Below, in pieces: positions 23,819 through 32,647 of a stretch of 59,448 nucleotides of DNA (the first letter of the stretch is position 1; every line of letters starts with the position of its first letter). The stretch spans positions 1 to 59,448 of the forward strand of contig CAMBKF010000009.1 in NCBI GenBank assembly GCA_945868085.1, written 5' to 3'. Under the pieces are notes generated by a model. The model was not told the origin of the DNA and ran no database searches. It saw only the letters and a list, made by a program, of their open reading frames with translations. The position numbers and the translations under genes are program-made. This stretch comes from an uncultured Oscillibacter sp. (GTDB lineage Bacteria > Bacillota > Clostridia > Oscillospirales > Oscillospiraceae).

Positions 23819-26320
23819 ATGACTCATGAGAATCAATTTACCCCCCGTGCAGAGGAGGCTCTGCGTCTGGCCCAGGAGGCCGCTGAGGAAATGGGCCACG
23901 GCTATGTGGGCTGTGAACATATTTTGCTGGGGCTGATGCGGGAAGAGGACGGCATCGCCCACCGGGTCATGCAGGAATACGGCATGACCGAGGACATGAT
24001 CTGCACCGTGCTGGAGCGCAGCGTGGGCAAGGGTCTGTCCGGCGCAGCACCCTCCCAGGGGCTGACCCCCCGGGCCAAGAGTGCCGTGGAGCTGGCCGTA
24101 TCCGAGGCCATGCGCATGGGCGCCGGGTACATCGGTACCGAGCATCTGCTCATGGGCCTGCTGCGGGAAGGCAACAACATGGCCATCCGGGTGCTGGACA
24201 CCGTGGGCATCGACCCCAAGAAGATGTATAGCTCCGTAGTGCAGAAGATCAATGAGGGGCCCCGCGCCGCCGCAGGCGGCAGCATGCCCGTCTCCCATCG
24301 GGAGGAGGGCAAGAAGGGCAAGACCCTCTCCGAGTTCACCCGGGATCTGACGGAGGCTGCCCGCCAGGGCAAGCTGGATCCCGTCATCGGCCGTGAAAAG
24401 GAAATTCAGCGGGTCATCCAGATCCTGTCCCGCCGCACCAAGAACAACCCCGTGCTCATCGGCGAGCCCGGCGTAGGCAAGACCGCCATCGCCGAGGGCC
24501 TGGCCCAGCGCATCGCCGCCGCGGACGTGCCTGAGGAGCTGCTGGACAAAAAGGTCCTGTCCCTGGACCTGTCCGGCATGGTGGCCGGCACCAAGTACCG
24601 CGGCGAATTTGAGGAGCGCATCAAAAAGACCATCGACGAGGTGAAGAAGGACGGCAACGTCATCCTCTTCATCGATGAGCTGCACACCATCGTGGGCGCC
24701 GGCTCCGCCGAGGGCGCCGTGGATGCCGCCAACATCCTCAAGCCCGCCCTGTCCCGGGGCGAAATTCGCGTGGTGGGCGCCACCACCCTCAACGAGTACC
24801 GCAAGTACATCGAGAAGGATGCCGCCCTGGAGCGCCGGTTCCAGCCGGTGACCGTGGGCGAGCCCACTCCCGAGACGGCCATTGAGATCCTCAAGGGCCT
24901 GCGGGATAAGTACGAGGCGCACCACAAGCTGACCATCACCGACGAGGCCATTGAGGCCGCCGTGCGCCTGTCCGTGCGGTACATCAACGACCGTTTCTTG
25001 CCCGACAAGGCCATCGACCTGATGGACGAGGCCGCCAGCCGGGTGCGTATGGACGCCGAGTCCGCCTCTCCGGAGCTGAAGAGCCTGGAGGAGAAGCTGG
25101 CCGCCCTGCGCAAGGAGAAGGCCGAGGTCATCGCCAAACAGGACTATGAGAAGGCTGCCCAGCTCCGGGATATCGAGCAGAACTATGTCCAGCAGGTGGA
25201 GATCGAGCGGGACAATTGGCGCAAGAACCTCTCCGTCAGCCGCGGCACCGTGGGTGAGGAGGACATCGCCAAGGTGGTGGCCGGCTGGACCGGCATCCCC
25301 GTCACCCGCCTCACCGAGGACGAGAGCCAGCGCATGCTGAAGCTGGAGGAGACTCTGCACAAGCGTGTAGTGGGCCAGGATGAGGCCGTCACCGCAGTGG
25401 CCAAGGCCATCCGCCGCAGCCGTGTGGGTCTGAAGGACCCCAAGCGGCCCATCGGTTCGTTCCTGTTCCTGGGTCCCACGGGCGTGGGCAAGACCGAGCT
25501 GTGCAAGGCCCTGGCTGAGGCCATGTTCGGCAACGAGAACGACATGATCCGCATCGACATGTCCGAGTACATGGAGAAGCATACCGTGTCCCGCCTGGTA
25601 GGCTCGCCTCCCGGCTATGTGGGCCACGAGGAGGGCGGCCAGCTCACCGAAAAGGTGCGTCGTAAGCCCTATTCCGTGGTCCTGTTCGATGAGATCGAGA
25701 AGGCCCACGAGGATGTGTGGAACATCCTGCTGCAGATCCTGGAGGACGGTATCGTCACCGACTCCCAGGGCCGCCGGGTGGACTTCAAGAACACCATCAT
25801 CGTCATGACCAGCAACGTGGGCGCCCGGAACATCACCTCTGCCGACAAGCCTCTGGGCTTTGACGGCCGGGAGACCGAGGCCGACGAAAAGGCCCGGTTC
25901 GACCGCATCAGGCAGGCCGTGATGGAGGAGCTGCGCCGGACCTTCAAGCCGGAGTTCCTGAACCGTATCGACGAGACCATCGTGTTCCGTCAGCTGACGG
26001 AGGAGGACATCCGCCACATCGCCCAGCGCATGCTGGAGATCACCGGCAAGCGCATGGCCCAGCAGGACATCACCCTGCTGGCGGACGACGATGCCGTCAC
26101 CACCCTGGCCAAGGATGGCTTCGATCCTCAGTATGGTGCCCGTCCCCTGCGCCGGGCCATCCAGAACGAGGTGGAGGACGCCGTGGCCGAGCTGATGCTG
26201 GAGGGCAAGCTGCAAAGCGGCGACACCGCCCGCATCTGCCTGCACGACGGCAAGGTCACCATCGAGAAGGAGGCTTCTCCCGCAAAGGAGGAGCAGCCTG
26301 CCGATGCCGCCAAGGCATAA
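23819..26320 (+). CDS. clpC: ATP-dependent Clp protease ATP-binding subunit ClpC
   Basis: ClpC is a Hsp100 unfoldase that feeds substrates to ClpP. The 833-residue protein has two N-terminal Clp repeats (about residues 1-145), AAA domain 1 with GEPGVGKT (about 218-225), a UVR-containing middle domain (about 415-455) and AAA domain 2 with [11 protein letters not shown] (about 550). Length is normal for ClpC. The ATG at 23819 ([15 protein letters not shown]) has GAGAGGAAG upstream; an in-frame ATG three codons earlier is less well placed. It is the last gene of the CtsR operon. Confidence 0.97.
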   Translation: MTHENQFTPRAEEALRLAQEAAEEMGHGYVGCEHILLGLMREEDGIAHRVMQEYGMTEDMICTVLERSVGKGLSGAAPSQGLTPRAKSAVELAVSEAMRMGAGYIGTEHLLMGLLREGNNMAIRVLDTVGIDPKKMYSSVVQKINEGPRAAAGGSMPVSHREEGKKGKTLSEFTRDLTEAARQGKLDPVIGREKEIQRVIQILSRRTKNNPVLIGEPGVGKTAIAEGLAQRIAAADVPEELLDKKVLSLDLSGMVAGTKYRGEFEERIKKTIDEVKKDGNVILFIDELHTIVGAGSAEGAVDAANILKPALSRGEIRVVGATTLNEYRKYIEKDAALERRFQPVTVGEPTPETAIEILKGLRDKYEAHHKLTITDEAIEAAVRLSVRYINDRFLPDKAIDLMDEAASRVRMDAESASPELKSLEEKLAALRKEKAEVIAKQDYEKAAQLRDIEQNYVQQVEIERDNWRKNLSVSRGTVGEEDIAKVVAGWTGIPVTRLTEDESQRMLKLEETLHKRVVGQDEAVTAVAKAIRRSRVGLKDPKRPIGSFLFLGPTGVGKTELCKALAEAMFGNENDMIRIDMSEYMEKHTVSRLVGSPPGYVGHEEGGQLTEKVRRKPYSVVLFDEIEKAHEDVWNILLQILEDGIVTDSQGRRVDFKNTIIVMTSNVGARNITSADKPLGFDGRETEADEKARFDRIRQAVMEELRRTFKPEFLNRIDETIVFRQLTEEDIRHIAQRMLEITGKRMAQQDITLLADDDAVTTLAKDGFDPQYGARPLRRAIQNEVEDAVAELMLEGKLQSGDTARICLHDGKVTIEKEASPAKEEQPADAAKA

Positions 26321-26333
26321 TGGCAATAAAAAA

Positions 26334-26366
26334 GGGAGGTTCCCAAATGGGAACCTCCCTTTTTTT
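26334..26366. terminator. Terminator between clpC and tauE-like gene
   Basis: GGGAGGTTCCC (26334-26344) pairs with 26349-26359 and is followed by seven T residues. A run of A residues on the other side makes it bidirectional. The convergent exporter gene ends within it. Confidence 0.88.
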
Positions 26367-27093
26367 ATAGAATTTGCTGCAGCAGCGTCACCAACCCGCT
26401 GACGCCTACGCCGATATACACCACCTGCCGGGCCACGTCCCCGCTCATGCGGCGGCTCAGGGCGTTGCCGATGACCATACCCAGCACCACAAACACAGCC
26501 CCCACGGCGGTAATAGGCAGATATTCCGCTCCATACAGCCCCCGCCAGGCCCGCATGGCCAGGTTGATGGCGTTGGTTGTGACGAACAGGAACTGCATGT
26601 TGGCCACATAGCTCTCCTTGTCCCGGGCAATGGCCACAAAATACAGGGCCATCATAGGCCCGCCGATGGTAAACGCCCCGGCGCAGCAGCCGGAAAAAGC
26701 GCTGCACAGCATCCCCGCCGCCGGGCTGGGCCGCAGCTGCACCCGCTTGGCAACGAACAGGAAGTACGCCGCCAGCAGCACCAAAAAGCCCCCGAACACC
26801 GCCGTAAGGACGTGCAGGTCCATCTTCCTCAGCAGGCTGATGACCACCAGGGAGCACACGGTGTACAGGGCGATGGGCGGCAGGATCTGCCGCAGGTCGA
26901 TGCTCCGCCGCCGGGACCAGGCCATGATGCCCGACTGCACCACGCATATGGCCGCCGCCACGCTGGGGGCCACGGTAATATCAAAGAAATACTGAGCCGC
27001 CACCATCAGGATCACCGCCGAGCCGAAGCCCGTCAACGGCTGGATGATGCCCCCGGCCAGGGCCGCCAGGGCCATAACGACATAAGCTGTCAT
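26365..27093 (-). CDS. TauE/SafE-family membrane exporter
   Basis: The family transports sulfite, sulfonates or other small organic anions. The 242-residue protein is almost entirely hydrophobic, with about eight membrane segments, and shows the two-fold pattern of the family: GGIIQPLTGFGSAVILMVAAQ near the N-terminus and SGCCAGAFTIGGPMMALYFV near residue 130. It starts at an ATG with GGAGG upstream. It follows the liv operon in the same direction. The substrate cannot be read from the sequence. Confidence 0.85.
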   Translation of the reverse strand: MTAYVVMALAALAGGIIQPLTGFGSAVILMVAAQYFFDITVAPSVAAAICVVQSGIMAWSRRRSIDLRQILPPIALYTVCSLVVISLLRKMDLHVLTAVFGGFLVLLAAYFLFVAKRVQLRPSPAAGMLCSAFSGCCAGAFTIGGPMMALYFVAIARDKESYVANMQFLFVTTNAINLAMRAWRGLYGAEYLPITAVGAVFVVLGMVIGNALSRRMSGDVARQVVYIGVGVSGLVTLLQQIL

Positions 27094-27111
27094 TGCTTTT
27101 CCTCCGCGTGA

Positions 27112-27143
27112 AAGCGCCCACACCGCAGCGGGTATGGGCGCTT
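27112..27143 (-). terminator. Hairpin between livF and the exporter gene
   Basis: AAGCGCCCA (27112-27120) pairs with TGGGCGCTT (27135-27143). Only three T residues follow on the minus strand, so it may be a partial terminator or a processing site. Confidence 0.45.
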
Positions 27144-27153
27144 CCTTTTTGTG

Positions 27154-27873
27154 TTATTTCTTGCTCTTGCCCAGATAAGCCTCTTTGATGGACTCATCCG
27201 CCAGCAGCTCCGCGCCGGTGCCGAACTTGGTGATGGTGCCGGTCTCCAGCACATAGGCAAAGTCCGCCACCTTCAGGGCCATGTTGGCGTTCTGCTCAAT
27301 GAGCAGCACGGTAACGCCCTCCTTATTGATGGTGCGGATGATGTCAAAGATGCCCTGCACCACCAGGGGCGCCAGGCCCAGGGACGGCTCATCCATCATC
27401 AGGACCTTGGGCCGGCTCATAAGGGCCCGGCCCACGGCCAGCATCTGCTGCTCGCCGCCGGACAGGGTGCCCGCCAGCTGCCAGCTCCGCTCCTCCAGCC
27501 GGGGAAACAGAGAATAGACCCACTTCAGGTCCTTCTCGATGCCGTCCTTATCCTTGCGCAGGTAAGCGCCGATCTTCAGATTTTCCAGCACCGTCAGGTT
27601 AGCAAACACCCGTCGCCCCTCCGGGGATTGGGCGATGCCCGCCTCCAGGATCTTGTTAATGGGCTTTCCCAGCAGCTCCTGGCCGTCGTAGGAGATAGAG
27701 CCGCTGTCAGCCTTCACCAGGCCGGATATGGTGCGCAGAGTGGTGGATTTACCTGCACCATTGGCGCCGATAAGGGTGACGATCTTGCCGTCCGGCACCT
27801 CCAGGCTGATGCCCCGCAGGGCCTTGATGCCGCCGTAGGACACATGCAGATTCTCAATCTTCAGCATCTTCAA
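27154..27873 (-). CDS. livF: Branched-chain amino acid ABC transporter ATPase LivF
   Basis: LivF is one of the two ATPases that power the Liv importer. The 239-residue protein has Walker A GANGAGKST (about residues 36-44), signature LSGGEQQMLAVGRAL (about 138-152) and Walker B VLMMDEPSLGLAP (about 158-170). It overlaps the 3' end of livG by 20 bases. Its length and sequence are typical. Confidence 0.95.
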   Translation of the reverse strand: MKMLKIENLHVSYGGIKALRGISLEVPDGKIVTLIGANGAGKSTTLRTISGLVKADSGSISYDGQELLGKPINKILEAGIAQSPEGRRVFANLTVLENLKIGAYLRKDKDGIEKDLKWVYSLFPRLEERSWQLAGTLSGGEQQMLAVGRALMSRPKVLMMDEPSLGLAPLVVQGIFDIIRTINKEGVTVLLIEQNANMALKVADFAYVLETGTITKFGTGAELLADESIKEAYLGKSKK

Positions 27874-28792
27874 CCACCCCCAAATAAGCGTCGATAACGT
27901 GTTCGTTGCTCTGAATCTCCTCAGGCGTACCCTGGGCGATCAGCTTGCCGAAGTCCAGCACATAGATGCGGTCGGCAATGTCCATGACCAGGTCCATGTG
28001 GTGCTCGATGAGCAGGATGGTCATGTGGAAATTCTTGCGGATCTCGCCGATGAATTGCGTCAGCTCCAGGGTCTCTTGGGGATTCATGCCCGCCGCCGGC
28101 TCATCCAGCAGCAGCAGCGTGGGATCCGTAGCCAAGGCTCGGGCAATCTCCAGCCGGCGCTGCTTGCCGTAGGGCAGGGAGGTAGCCAGCTCGTCCTTCA
28201 CATCCTCCAGGCCCACCAGCTTCAGCAGCTCCAGCACCTCCGCCCGCTGCCGGGCCTCCTCCTTTGCATTAAGGTGGAGGGCGGCGGTAAAGAGATTGCT
28301 GGTGCGGCGCAGATGCTTGGCAATGAGTACATTGTCAAATACAGTTTGGCTCTTCCACAGGCGTATATTTTGGAAGGTGCGGGCCATTCCCAGAGCCGTG
28401 ATTTTATCCGGCGTCGGGGCCAGCACATGGTCAGAGAAGGCATCCTCATCCCGCTCCTTTTGGGCCTCCTTCCAAGCCTTCAGAGCCTCGTCCTCCAGGG
28501 CCTCCTCCGGGGCAAGCTGCGCGGTATACATGGCGGGATGCTCACCCTTGTAGGCCTTTTTCATCTTGCCGGTGGGGTGATTGCGCACGATGCACTTTTC
28601 GTTGAAGCACACCCGGCCGTTGGTGGGAGCATACACGCCGGTGATGACGTTGAACGCCGTGGTCTTACCGGCGCCGTTGGGGCCGATAAGGGCCACGATC
28701 TCGCCCTCGTTTACCTCCATGGTCAGGTTATCCACGGCCACCACGCCGCCAAACTGCATAGTGACATTTTCCACCTTCAGCACATTTTTCAT
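27854..28792 (-). CDS. livG: Branched-chain amino acid ABC transporter ATPase LivG with insertion
   Basis: This is the second ATPase of the importer, with Walker A GPNGAGKTTAF (about residues 36-46), the LivG-type signature LPYGKQRRLEIARAL (about 200-214), Walker B TLLLLDEPAAGMNP and the C-terminal Liv motif. At 312 residues it is about 50 longer than usual. The extra part is a charged insertion between about residues 75 and 130 (rich in E, A and K, e.g. EEALEDEALKAWKEAQKERD), before MARTFQNIRLW. It overlaps livM by four bases. Confidence 0.93.
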   Translation of the reverse strand: MKNVLKVENVTMQFGGVVAVDNLTMEVNEGEIVALIGPNGAGKTTAFNVITGVYAPTNGRVCFNEKCIVRNHPTGKMKKAYKGEHPAMYTAQLAPEEALEDEALKAWKEAQKERDEDAFSDHVLAPTPDKITALGMARTFQNIRLWKSQTVFDNVLIAKHLRRTSNLFTAALHLNAKEEARQRAEVLELLKLVGLEDVKDELATSLPYGKQRRLEIARALATDPTLLLLDEPAAGMNPQETLELTQFIGEIRKNFHMTILLIEHHMDLVMDIADRIYVLDFGKLIAQGTPEEIQSNEHVIDAYLGVVEDAED

Positions 28793-29877
28793 TTGGAGGC
28801 CACCTCCTTTGCGGATTTATCCTTCTTCTTACACAGCTTTTTGAAGAAGTTGAAGATCCCGTCCCAGGAGAACTCCCGGTCGCCCATAATGCCCTTGCGG
28901 AAGAACAGCACCACGATCATAATGACCACGGAGAACACCAGCATCCGGAAGCCGGGCCGCATGAAGGAGATATTGACGTGCAGATACGGCGCGGGGTCGT
29001 CCAAAAACCGCAGCCACCACTCGGAGCAGGCGATATAGAGGAACGAGCCGATGATGGAGCCGGTGATGGAACCGATACCGCCGATGACCACAATGAGCAG
29101 GATCTCATAGGTCATGGTGGAGGTAAAGGTGCTGGCCTGGACGCTGGACTGGAACATAGCCAGCAGCGCGCCGCCGATACCGGCGAAGAAAGAGCTGATG
29201 AGGAAAGCCTGCATCTTATGCTTGGCCAGGTTGATGCCCATAGCCTCGGCGGCGATCTCGTCGTCCCGGATGGCCTTGAAGGCCCGGCCGTAGGTGGAGT
29301 TGATGAGCAGCACGATAAAGCCGATGCAGATGGCGGACACGATGAACGGGAACAGAATGGAGTCGAAGTTTGCAAACTTCTTCAGCAGGTTGGAGGCGTT
29401 GGTCAGGGGCCCCACCTGCTTCCACTGGATGATGGCGCGCATAATTTCGGCAAAGCCCAGGGTCGCAATGGCCAGATAGTCACTCTTGAGCTTCAGCACC
29501 GGCAGGCCAATAAGCCAGGCGAAGATGGCCGGCACGATGCCCGCCAGGATCAGACCCACGATCATAGGCACGCAGAACTGCACGATGCCGCCGTCAAAGT
29601 ACTGGTACACGCCGGCCCGGTCGGCCACGGGAATGGTCAGGATACTGTAGGTGTAGGCGCCGATCATCATGAATCCCGCCTGGCCCAGGGAGAACAGACC
29701 CGTGAAGCCGTTGAGCAGGTTCAGCGATACCGCCACCAGGGAGTAGATAGCGCCCTTTTTCAGGACGGTGGCCAGCATGGAATAGTGCTGGAATTTGTCC
29801 ACGTACAGCAAAAATGCGATGCAGATGGCTGCCAGGATCAGCGACAGCAGCAGATTTCTTTTCTTGTTATTCTTCAT
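28789..29877 (-). CDS. livM: Branched-chain amino acid ABC transporter permease LivM
   Basis: LivM forms the membrane channel with LivH. The 362-residue protein has about nine to ten hydrophobic segments and the EAA-like cytoplasmic region with IRDDEIAAEAMGIN (about residues 210-223), typical of the family. It ends in a long, lysine-rich cytoplasmic tail (FFKKLCKKKDKSAKEVASK). It starts three bases after the livH stop codon. Confidence 0.94.
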   Translation of the reverse strand: MKNNKKRNLLLSLILAAICIAFLLYVDKFQHYSMLATVLKKGAIYSLVAVSLNLLNGFTGLFSLGQAGFMMIGAYTYSILTIPVADRAGVYQYFDGGIVQFCVPMIVGLILAGIVPAIFAWLIGLPVLKLKSDYLAIATLGFAEIMRAIIQWKQVGPLTNASNLLKKFANFDSILFPFIVSAICIGFIVLLINSTYGRAFKAIRDDEIAAEAMGINLAKHKMQAFLISSFFAGIGGALLAMFQSSVQASTFTSTMTYEILLIVVIGGIGSITGSIIGSFLYIACSEWWLRFLDDPAPYLHVNISFMRPGFRMLVFSVVIMIVVLFFRKGIMGDREFSWDGIFNFFKKLCKKKDKSAKEVASK

Positions 29878-29880
29878 AGC

Positions 29881-30768
29881 TCACACCTTCTCCGTCAGTT
29901 TCTCACCGAACAGACCGTTGGGCTTGCACAGCAAGATCACGATCAGCAGGGCAAAGGTGAAAGCGTTGCTGAACACGGCGATGGTCTCATTGGCCTTGAT
30001 AACAGATTCGCAGATACCGATGATGAACGCGCCGATGACAGCGCCGGGAATGGAGCCGATACCGCCGAACACGGCAGCGACGAACGCTTTCAGGCCGGGC
30101 ATAGCGCCAATCATGGGGCTGACCTGGCCGTAGTTGGAAAAGTACAGAATAGAGGCCACGCCCGCCAGGAACGAGCCGATGACAAAGGTCATGGAAATGA
30201 CGCTGTTGATCTTGATGCCCATGAGCTGCGAGGTCTCAAAATCCCGGGACACGGCACGCATGGCCATGCCGATCTTGGTTTTTTGGATGAGGATCACCAG
30301 CACCACCACCAGCGCGATGGTGAGGATGGGGGTAATAACGGTAATGCGCTTGATGCTCAGGCCGCCCACGTTCATCACCTGGGTAAAGAAGGGAATGTCC
30401 GGGTAGGCCCGGGCGATACCGCCGGTGATGTAGTTGGCCAGGTTCTGCAGCAGGTAGCTGACGCCGATGGCCGAGATCATCACGGACATACGCGGCGCCG
30501 TGCGCAGGGGTTTATACGCCGCCCGCTCGATGGCCACGCCCAAAATCACCGTCAGCAGCAGCACCAGGGGAATAGACACCGCCAGAGAGCACTCCGCGGA
30601 GATATACACCATGAAAAAGCCCGCCATCATGAAGATGTCGCCGTGGGCGAAGTTGATAAGGCGCAGGATGCCGTAGACCATGGTATAGCCAATGGCGATG
30701 AGGGCGTACAGGCTGCCCACCGTGACGCCGGAGAGCAGCAGCTGGATATAGTAAGCTGCGTCATGCAT
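29881..30768 (-). CDS. livH: Branched-chain amino acid ABC transporter permease LivH
   Basis: This is the second permease of the importer. The 295-residue protein starts MHDAAYYIQLLLSGVTVGSL and has the conserved YGILRLINFAHGDIFMMAGF (about residues 34-53) and the EAA-like loop AMRAVSRDFETSQLMGI (about 190-206). The ATG at 30768 has AAAGGAGG about 11 bases upstream, a slightly long spacing. A longer frame upstream has no membrane-protein character. A hairpin lies between livK and this gene. Confidence 0.94.
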   Translation of the reverse strand: MHDAAYYIQLLLSGVTVGSLYALIAIGYTMVYGILRLINFAHGDIFMMAGFFMVYISAECSLAVSIPLVLLLTVILGVAIERAAYKPLRTAPRMSVMISAIGVSYLLQNLANYITGGIARAYPDIPFFTQVMNVGGLSIKRITVITPILTIALVVVLVILIQKTKIGMAMRAVSRDFETSQLMGIKINSVISMTFVIGSFLAGVASILYFSNYGQVSPMIGAMPGLKAFVAAVFGGIGSIPGAVIGAFIIGICESVIKANETIAVFSNAFTFALLIVILLCKPNGLFGEKLTEKV

Positions 30769-30865
30769 AAGTACGGAAACCTCCTTTAATATGAATCTTG
30801 CGCTTTCAGCATGCGGGGGAGCGGATGCCCCTCGTCTGCCGAAAACGCAAGAGTCATCAAAGTAC

Positions 30866-30911
30866 AAAAACCTCGAATCGTGAGGGGAGCTATGCTCCCC
30901 CCACGATGAGG
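30866..30911 (-). terminator. Attenuating hairpin between livK and livH
   Basis: A stem with small bulges pairs 30871-30890 with 30894-30911 and is followed on the minus strand by TTTTTG. A second stem, CTTGCG/CGCAAG (about 30793-30856), lies nearer livH. The arrangement suggests that most transcripts stop after livK, giving excess binding protein over transporter. The quantitative effect is inferred. Confidence 0.65.
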
Positions 30912-30944
30912 CTCTATGTCGTTTTTAGAAACGCTGTGTGCTTA

Positions 30945-32135
30945 TCAGCCGTTGTAGGTGCTGTAGTACACGATCTGGCCGTCCTTGATGGTCTTGATAA
31001 CGGCGTAGTTCTTCACGGCGTCGCCGTTCTCGTCGAACTTCAGGTCGCCGGTGACCAGGCCCTTGACCTCCAGAGTAGCCAGTGCGTCACGGATGGCGGT
31101 GCCATCGGTGGAGCCGGCCTTTTCAATGGCGTTCACAGCGGCCATGTAGGCATCGTAGCCGCAGGGGGTCACGCTGGAAACGGCCTCGGCGGTACCGCCG
31201 TTGTTCTCGATGCGGGTGCTGTCCTCAGCGACCCACTTGGTGAAGCCGTCCACGAAGGCCTTACCGGCTGCGTTGGATTCATCGGCGGCATCGAAGAAAG
31301 CGGAGAAATAAATGTCGGTGGCCTTGTCACCGGTACGCTGGGCGATGGAAATGTCATCCCAGGTATCGCCGGCCATGATGGGGCAGGTGACGCCGCTGTC
31401 GCGGGCCTGGCTGATGATCATGGCAGCGGTCTCGATGGACACGGGTGCGAAAATGCCGTCATAACCTTCAGACTTGATTTTGGCCATCACGGTGGAGAAG
31501 TCGGCCTCGCCCTTCTGGAACTCCTGCACGGTAGCCTTACCGCCCAGGCGCTCCATTTCCTTCTGGAAGTAGTTGCCGAAGCCGGCGGAGTAGTCGTCGC
31601 CGGACTCAATGATCAGCGCGCAGTTGACGCAGCCCTTTTCCTTGTTGGCAAAGTTGGCCATCACGGCGCCCTGGAAGGGATCGATGTAGGAAATGCGGAA
31701 ATAGTAGTCGTTGCCCAGGGTGACGTTGGGGTTGGTGCAAGAGGTGCCGATAGCGGGGATCTTAGCGGACTTGAACAGGTCGCCGGCAGCAATGGCGCAG
31801 CCGGAACCGTAGGTGCCGATGACCACGGACACACCGCCGGAGATCAGGGTCTGTGCGGCAGCGGGAGCCTTGGACGCGTCGGACGCGTTATCGGCGGTCA
31901 CCAGCTCGACCTTGTACTCCTTGCCGTCGATGGTAACGGTGGGCTTCAGGGAGTGGGCGTACTCGATGCCCAGGATCTCCTTCTTGCCGCCGGCGCCATT
32001 CTGGCCGGAGGTGGGCTCAAAGATACCGATCTTCACGGTGTCTCCGTCAGTGGAGCCGCCGTTGTCCTTGCTGCCGCAGGCAACCAAAGACAGTGCTGTG
32101 ACCAGGGCCAGCAGCAATGCAATAAACTTTTTCAT
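30945..32135 (-). CDS. livK: Branched-chain amino acid ABC transporter substrate-binding lipoprotein
   Basis: The lipoprotein captures branched-chain or other amino acids outside the membrane. The 396-residue protein has a lipobox signal peptide (MKKFIALLLALVTALSLVAC, Cys at residue 20) and a type I periplasmic-binding fold starting VKIGIFEPTSGQNGAGG. An AGGAGGAAG site precedes the ATG. It heads the operon livK-livH-livM-livG-livF. The actual ligand is not certain from sequence alone. Confidence 0.95.
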   Translation of the reverse strand: MKKFIALLLALVTALSLVACGSKDNGGSTDGDTVKIGIFEPTSGQNGAGGKKEILGIEYAHSLKPTVTIDGKEYKVELVTADNASDASKAPAAAQTLISGGVSVVIGTYGSGCAIAAGDLFKSAKIPAIGTSCTNPNVTLGNDYYFRISYIDPFQGAVMANFANKEKGCVNCALIIESGDDYSAGFGNYFQKEMERLGGKATVQEFQKGEADFSTVMAKIKSEGYDGIFAPVSIETAAMIISQARDSGVTCPIMAGDTWDDISIAQRTGDKATDIYFSAFFDAADESNAAGKAFVDGFTKWVAEDSTRIENNGGTAEAVSSVTPCGYDAYMAAVNAIEKAGSTDGTAIRDALATLEVKGLVTGDLKFDENGDAVKNYAVIKTIKDGQIVYYSTYNG

Positions 32136-32160
32136 CTTTACTTCCTCCTAATTGGTTTGG

Positions 32161-32189
32161 GTCACAGGCTCTCCATTCATCCCTGTGAC
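32161..32189 (-). promoter_or_regulatory. Inverted repeat in the livK leader
   Basis: GTCACAGG (32161-32168) pairs perfectly with CCTGTGAC (32182-32189) within the short 5' leader between the promoter and the livK ribosome binding site. It could be a stabilising 5' hairpin or an operator. No known regulator site was recognised. Confidence 0.4.
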
Positions 32190-32198
32190 TATTTTCAT

Positions 32199-32227
32199 AT
32201 TTTATTAAAAAATCCCCCCGATTGCAA
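32199..32227 (-). promoter_or_regulatory. Sigma-A promoter of livKHMGF
   Basis: TTGCAA (32222-32227) and TAAAAT (32199-32204) are 17 bases apart on the minus strand, about 65 bases before the livK start. Confidence 0.6.
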
Positions 32228-32430
32228 GAGAGAATGTTGCATTAAATTTCCACCGCGATTCCGGTTGGCCCGAAAGAATCTTCTGCCTTCTGTCTTTGCA
32301 GCTGTCCGTCACACAGGGACAAATGCGTTTATAAGCACCCAATGCCGCCAATTTTTCTTTTTCCTGTCCCCCATTGACAGACAAGGCCCTTCGTGATTTT
32401 GCACAACACCTTTCTGACGGCGGCCAAAAT
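32228..32430. other. Intergenic region upstream of livK
   Basis: No credible gene was seen. The stretch holds no long palindrome and no strong ribosome binding site followed by a start codon. It separates the livK promoter from the hairpin cluster at 32431-32536. Confidence 0.4.
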
Positions 32431-32536
32431 AAATAGTCCCCTTTGCTGCGCAAAGGGGACTATTTACAAGCAGCGCGCCGAAAAAACCTTTTCGCCGCGC
32501 TGCTTGTAGTTTTGAAACTTTGGAAAAGTTTCAAAA
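32431..32536. repeat. Cluster of three tandem long hairpins
   Basis: Three palindromes follow each other almost without gaps. The first is a 16-bp perfect stem, 32431-32446 with 32450-32465. The second is 12 plus 6 bp, 32466-32484 with 32489-32507, with one mismatch. The third is 12 bp, 32510-32521 with 32525-32536. On the minus strand the set lies about 110 bases after ftsH and could terminate or protect its transcript; TTTATTTT follows the first hairpin on that strand. Confidence 0.7.
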
Positions 32537-32647
32537 GCATTGATTTGAATGGTGGGGGACACCCTTCTTGGGTTTCCCTCACACACCCTTCCTTACCGTC
32601 TAATACAGTTTTCGTTTTCAGTGCAAACTGCTGCGTCCTTTGTGCCT

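Noticed and set aside
23792..26947. Minus-strand frame of 1051 codons opposite clpC
   Set aside because: It is antisense to the full length of ClpC, has low-complexity His/Leu/Gly composition typical of the reverse of GC-rich genes, and matches no fold.
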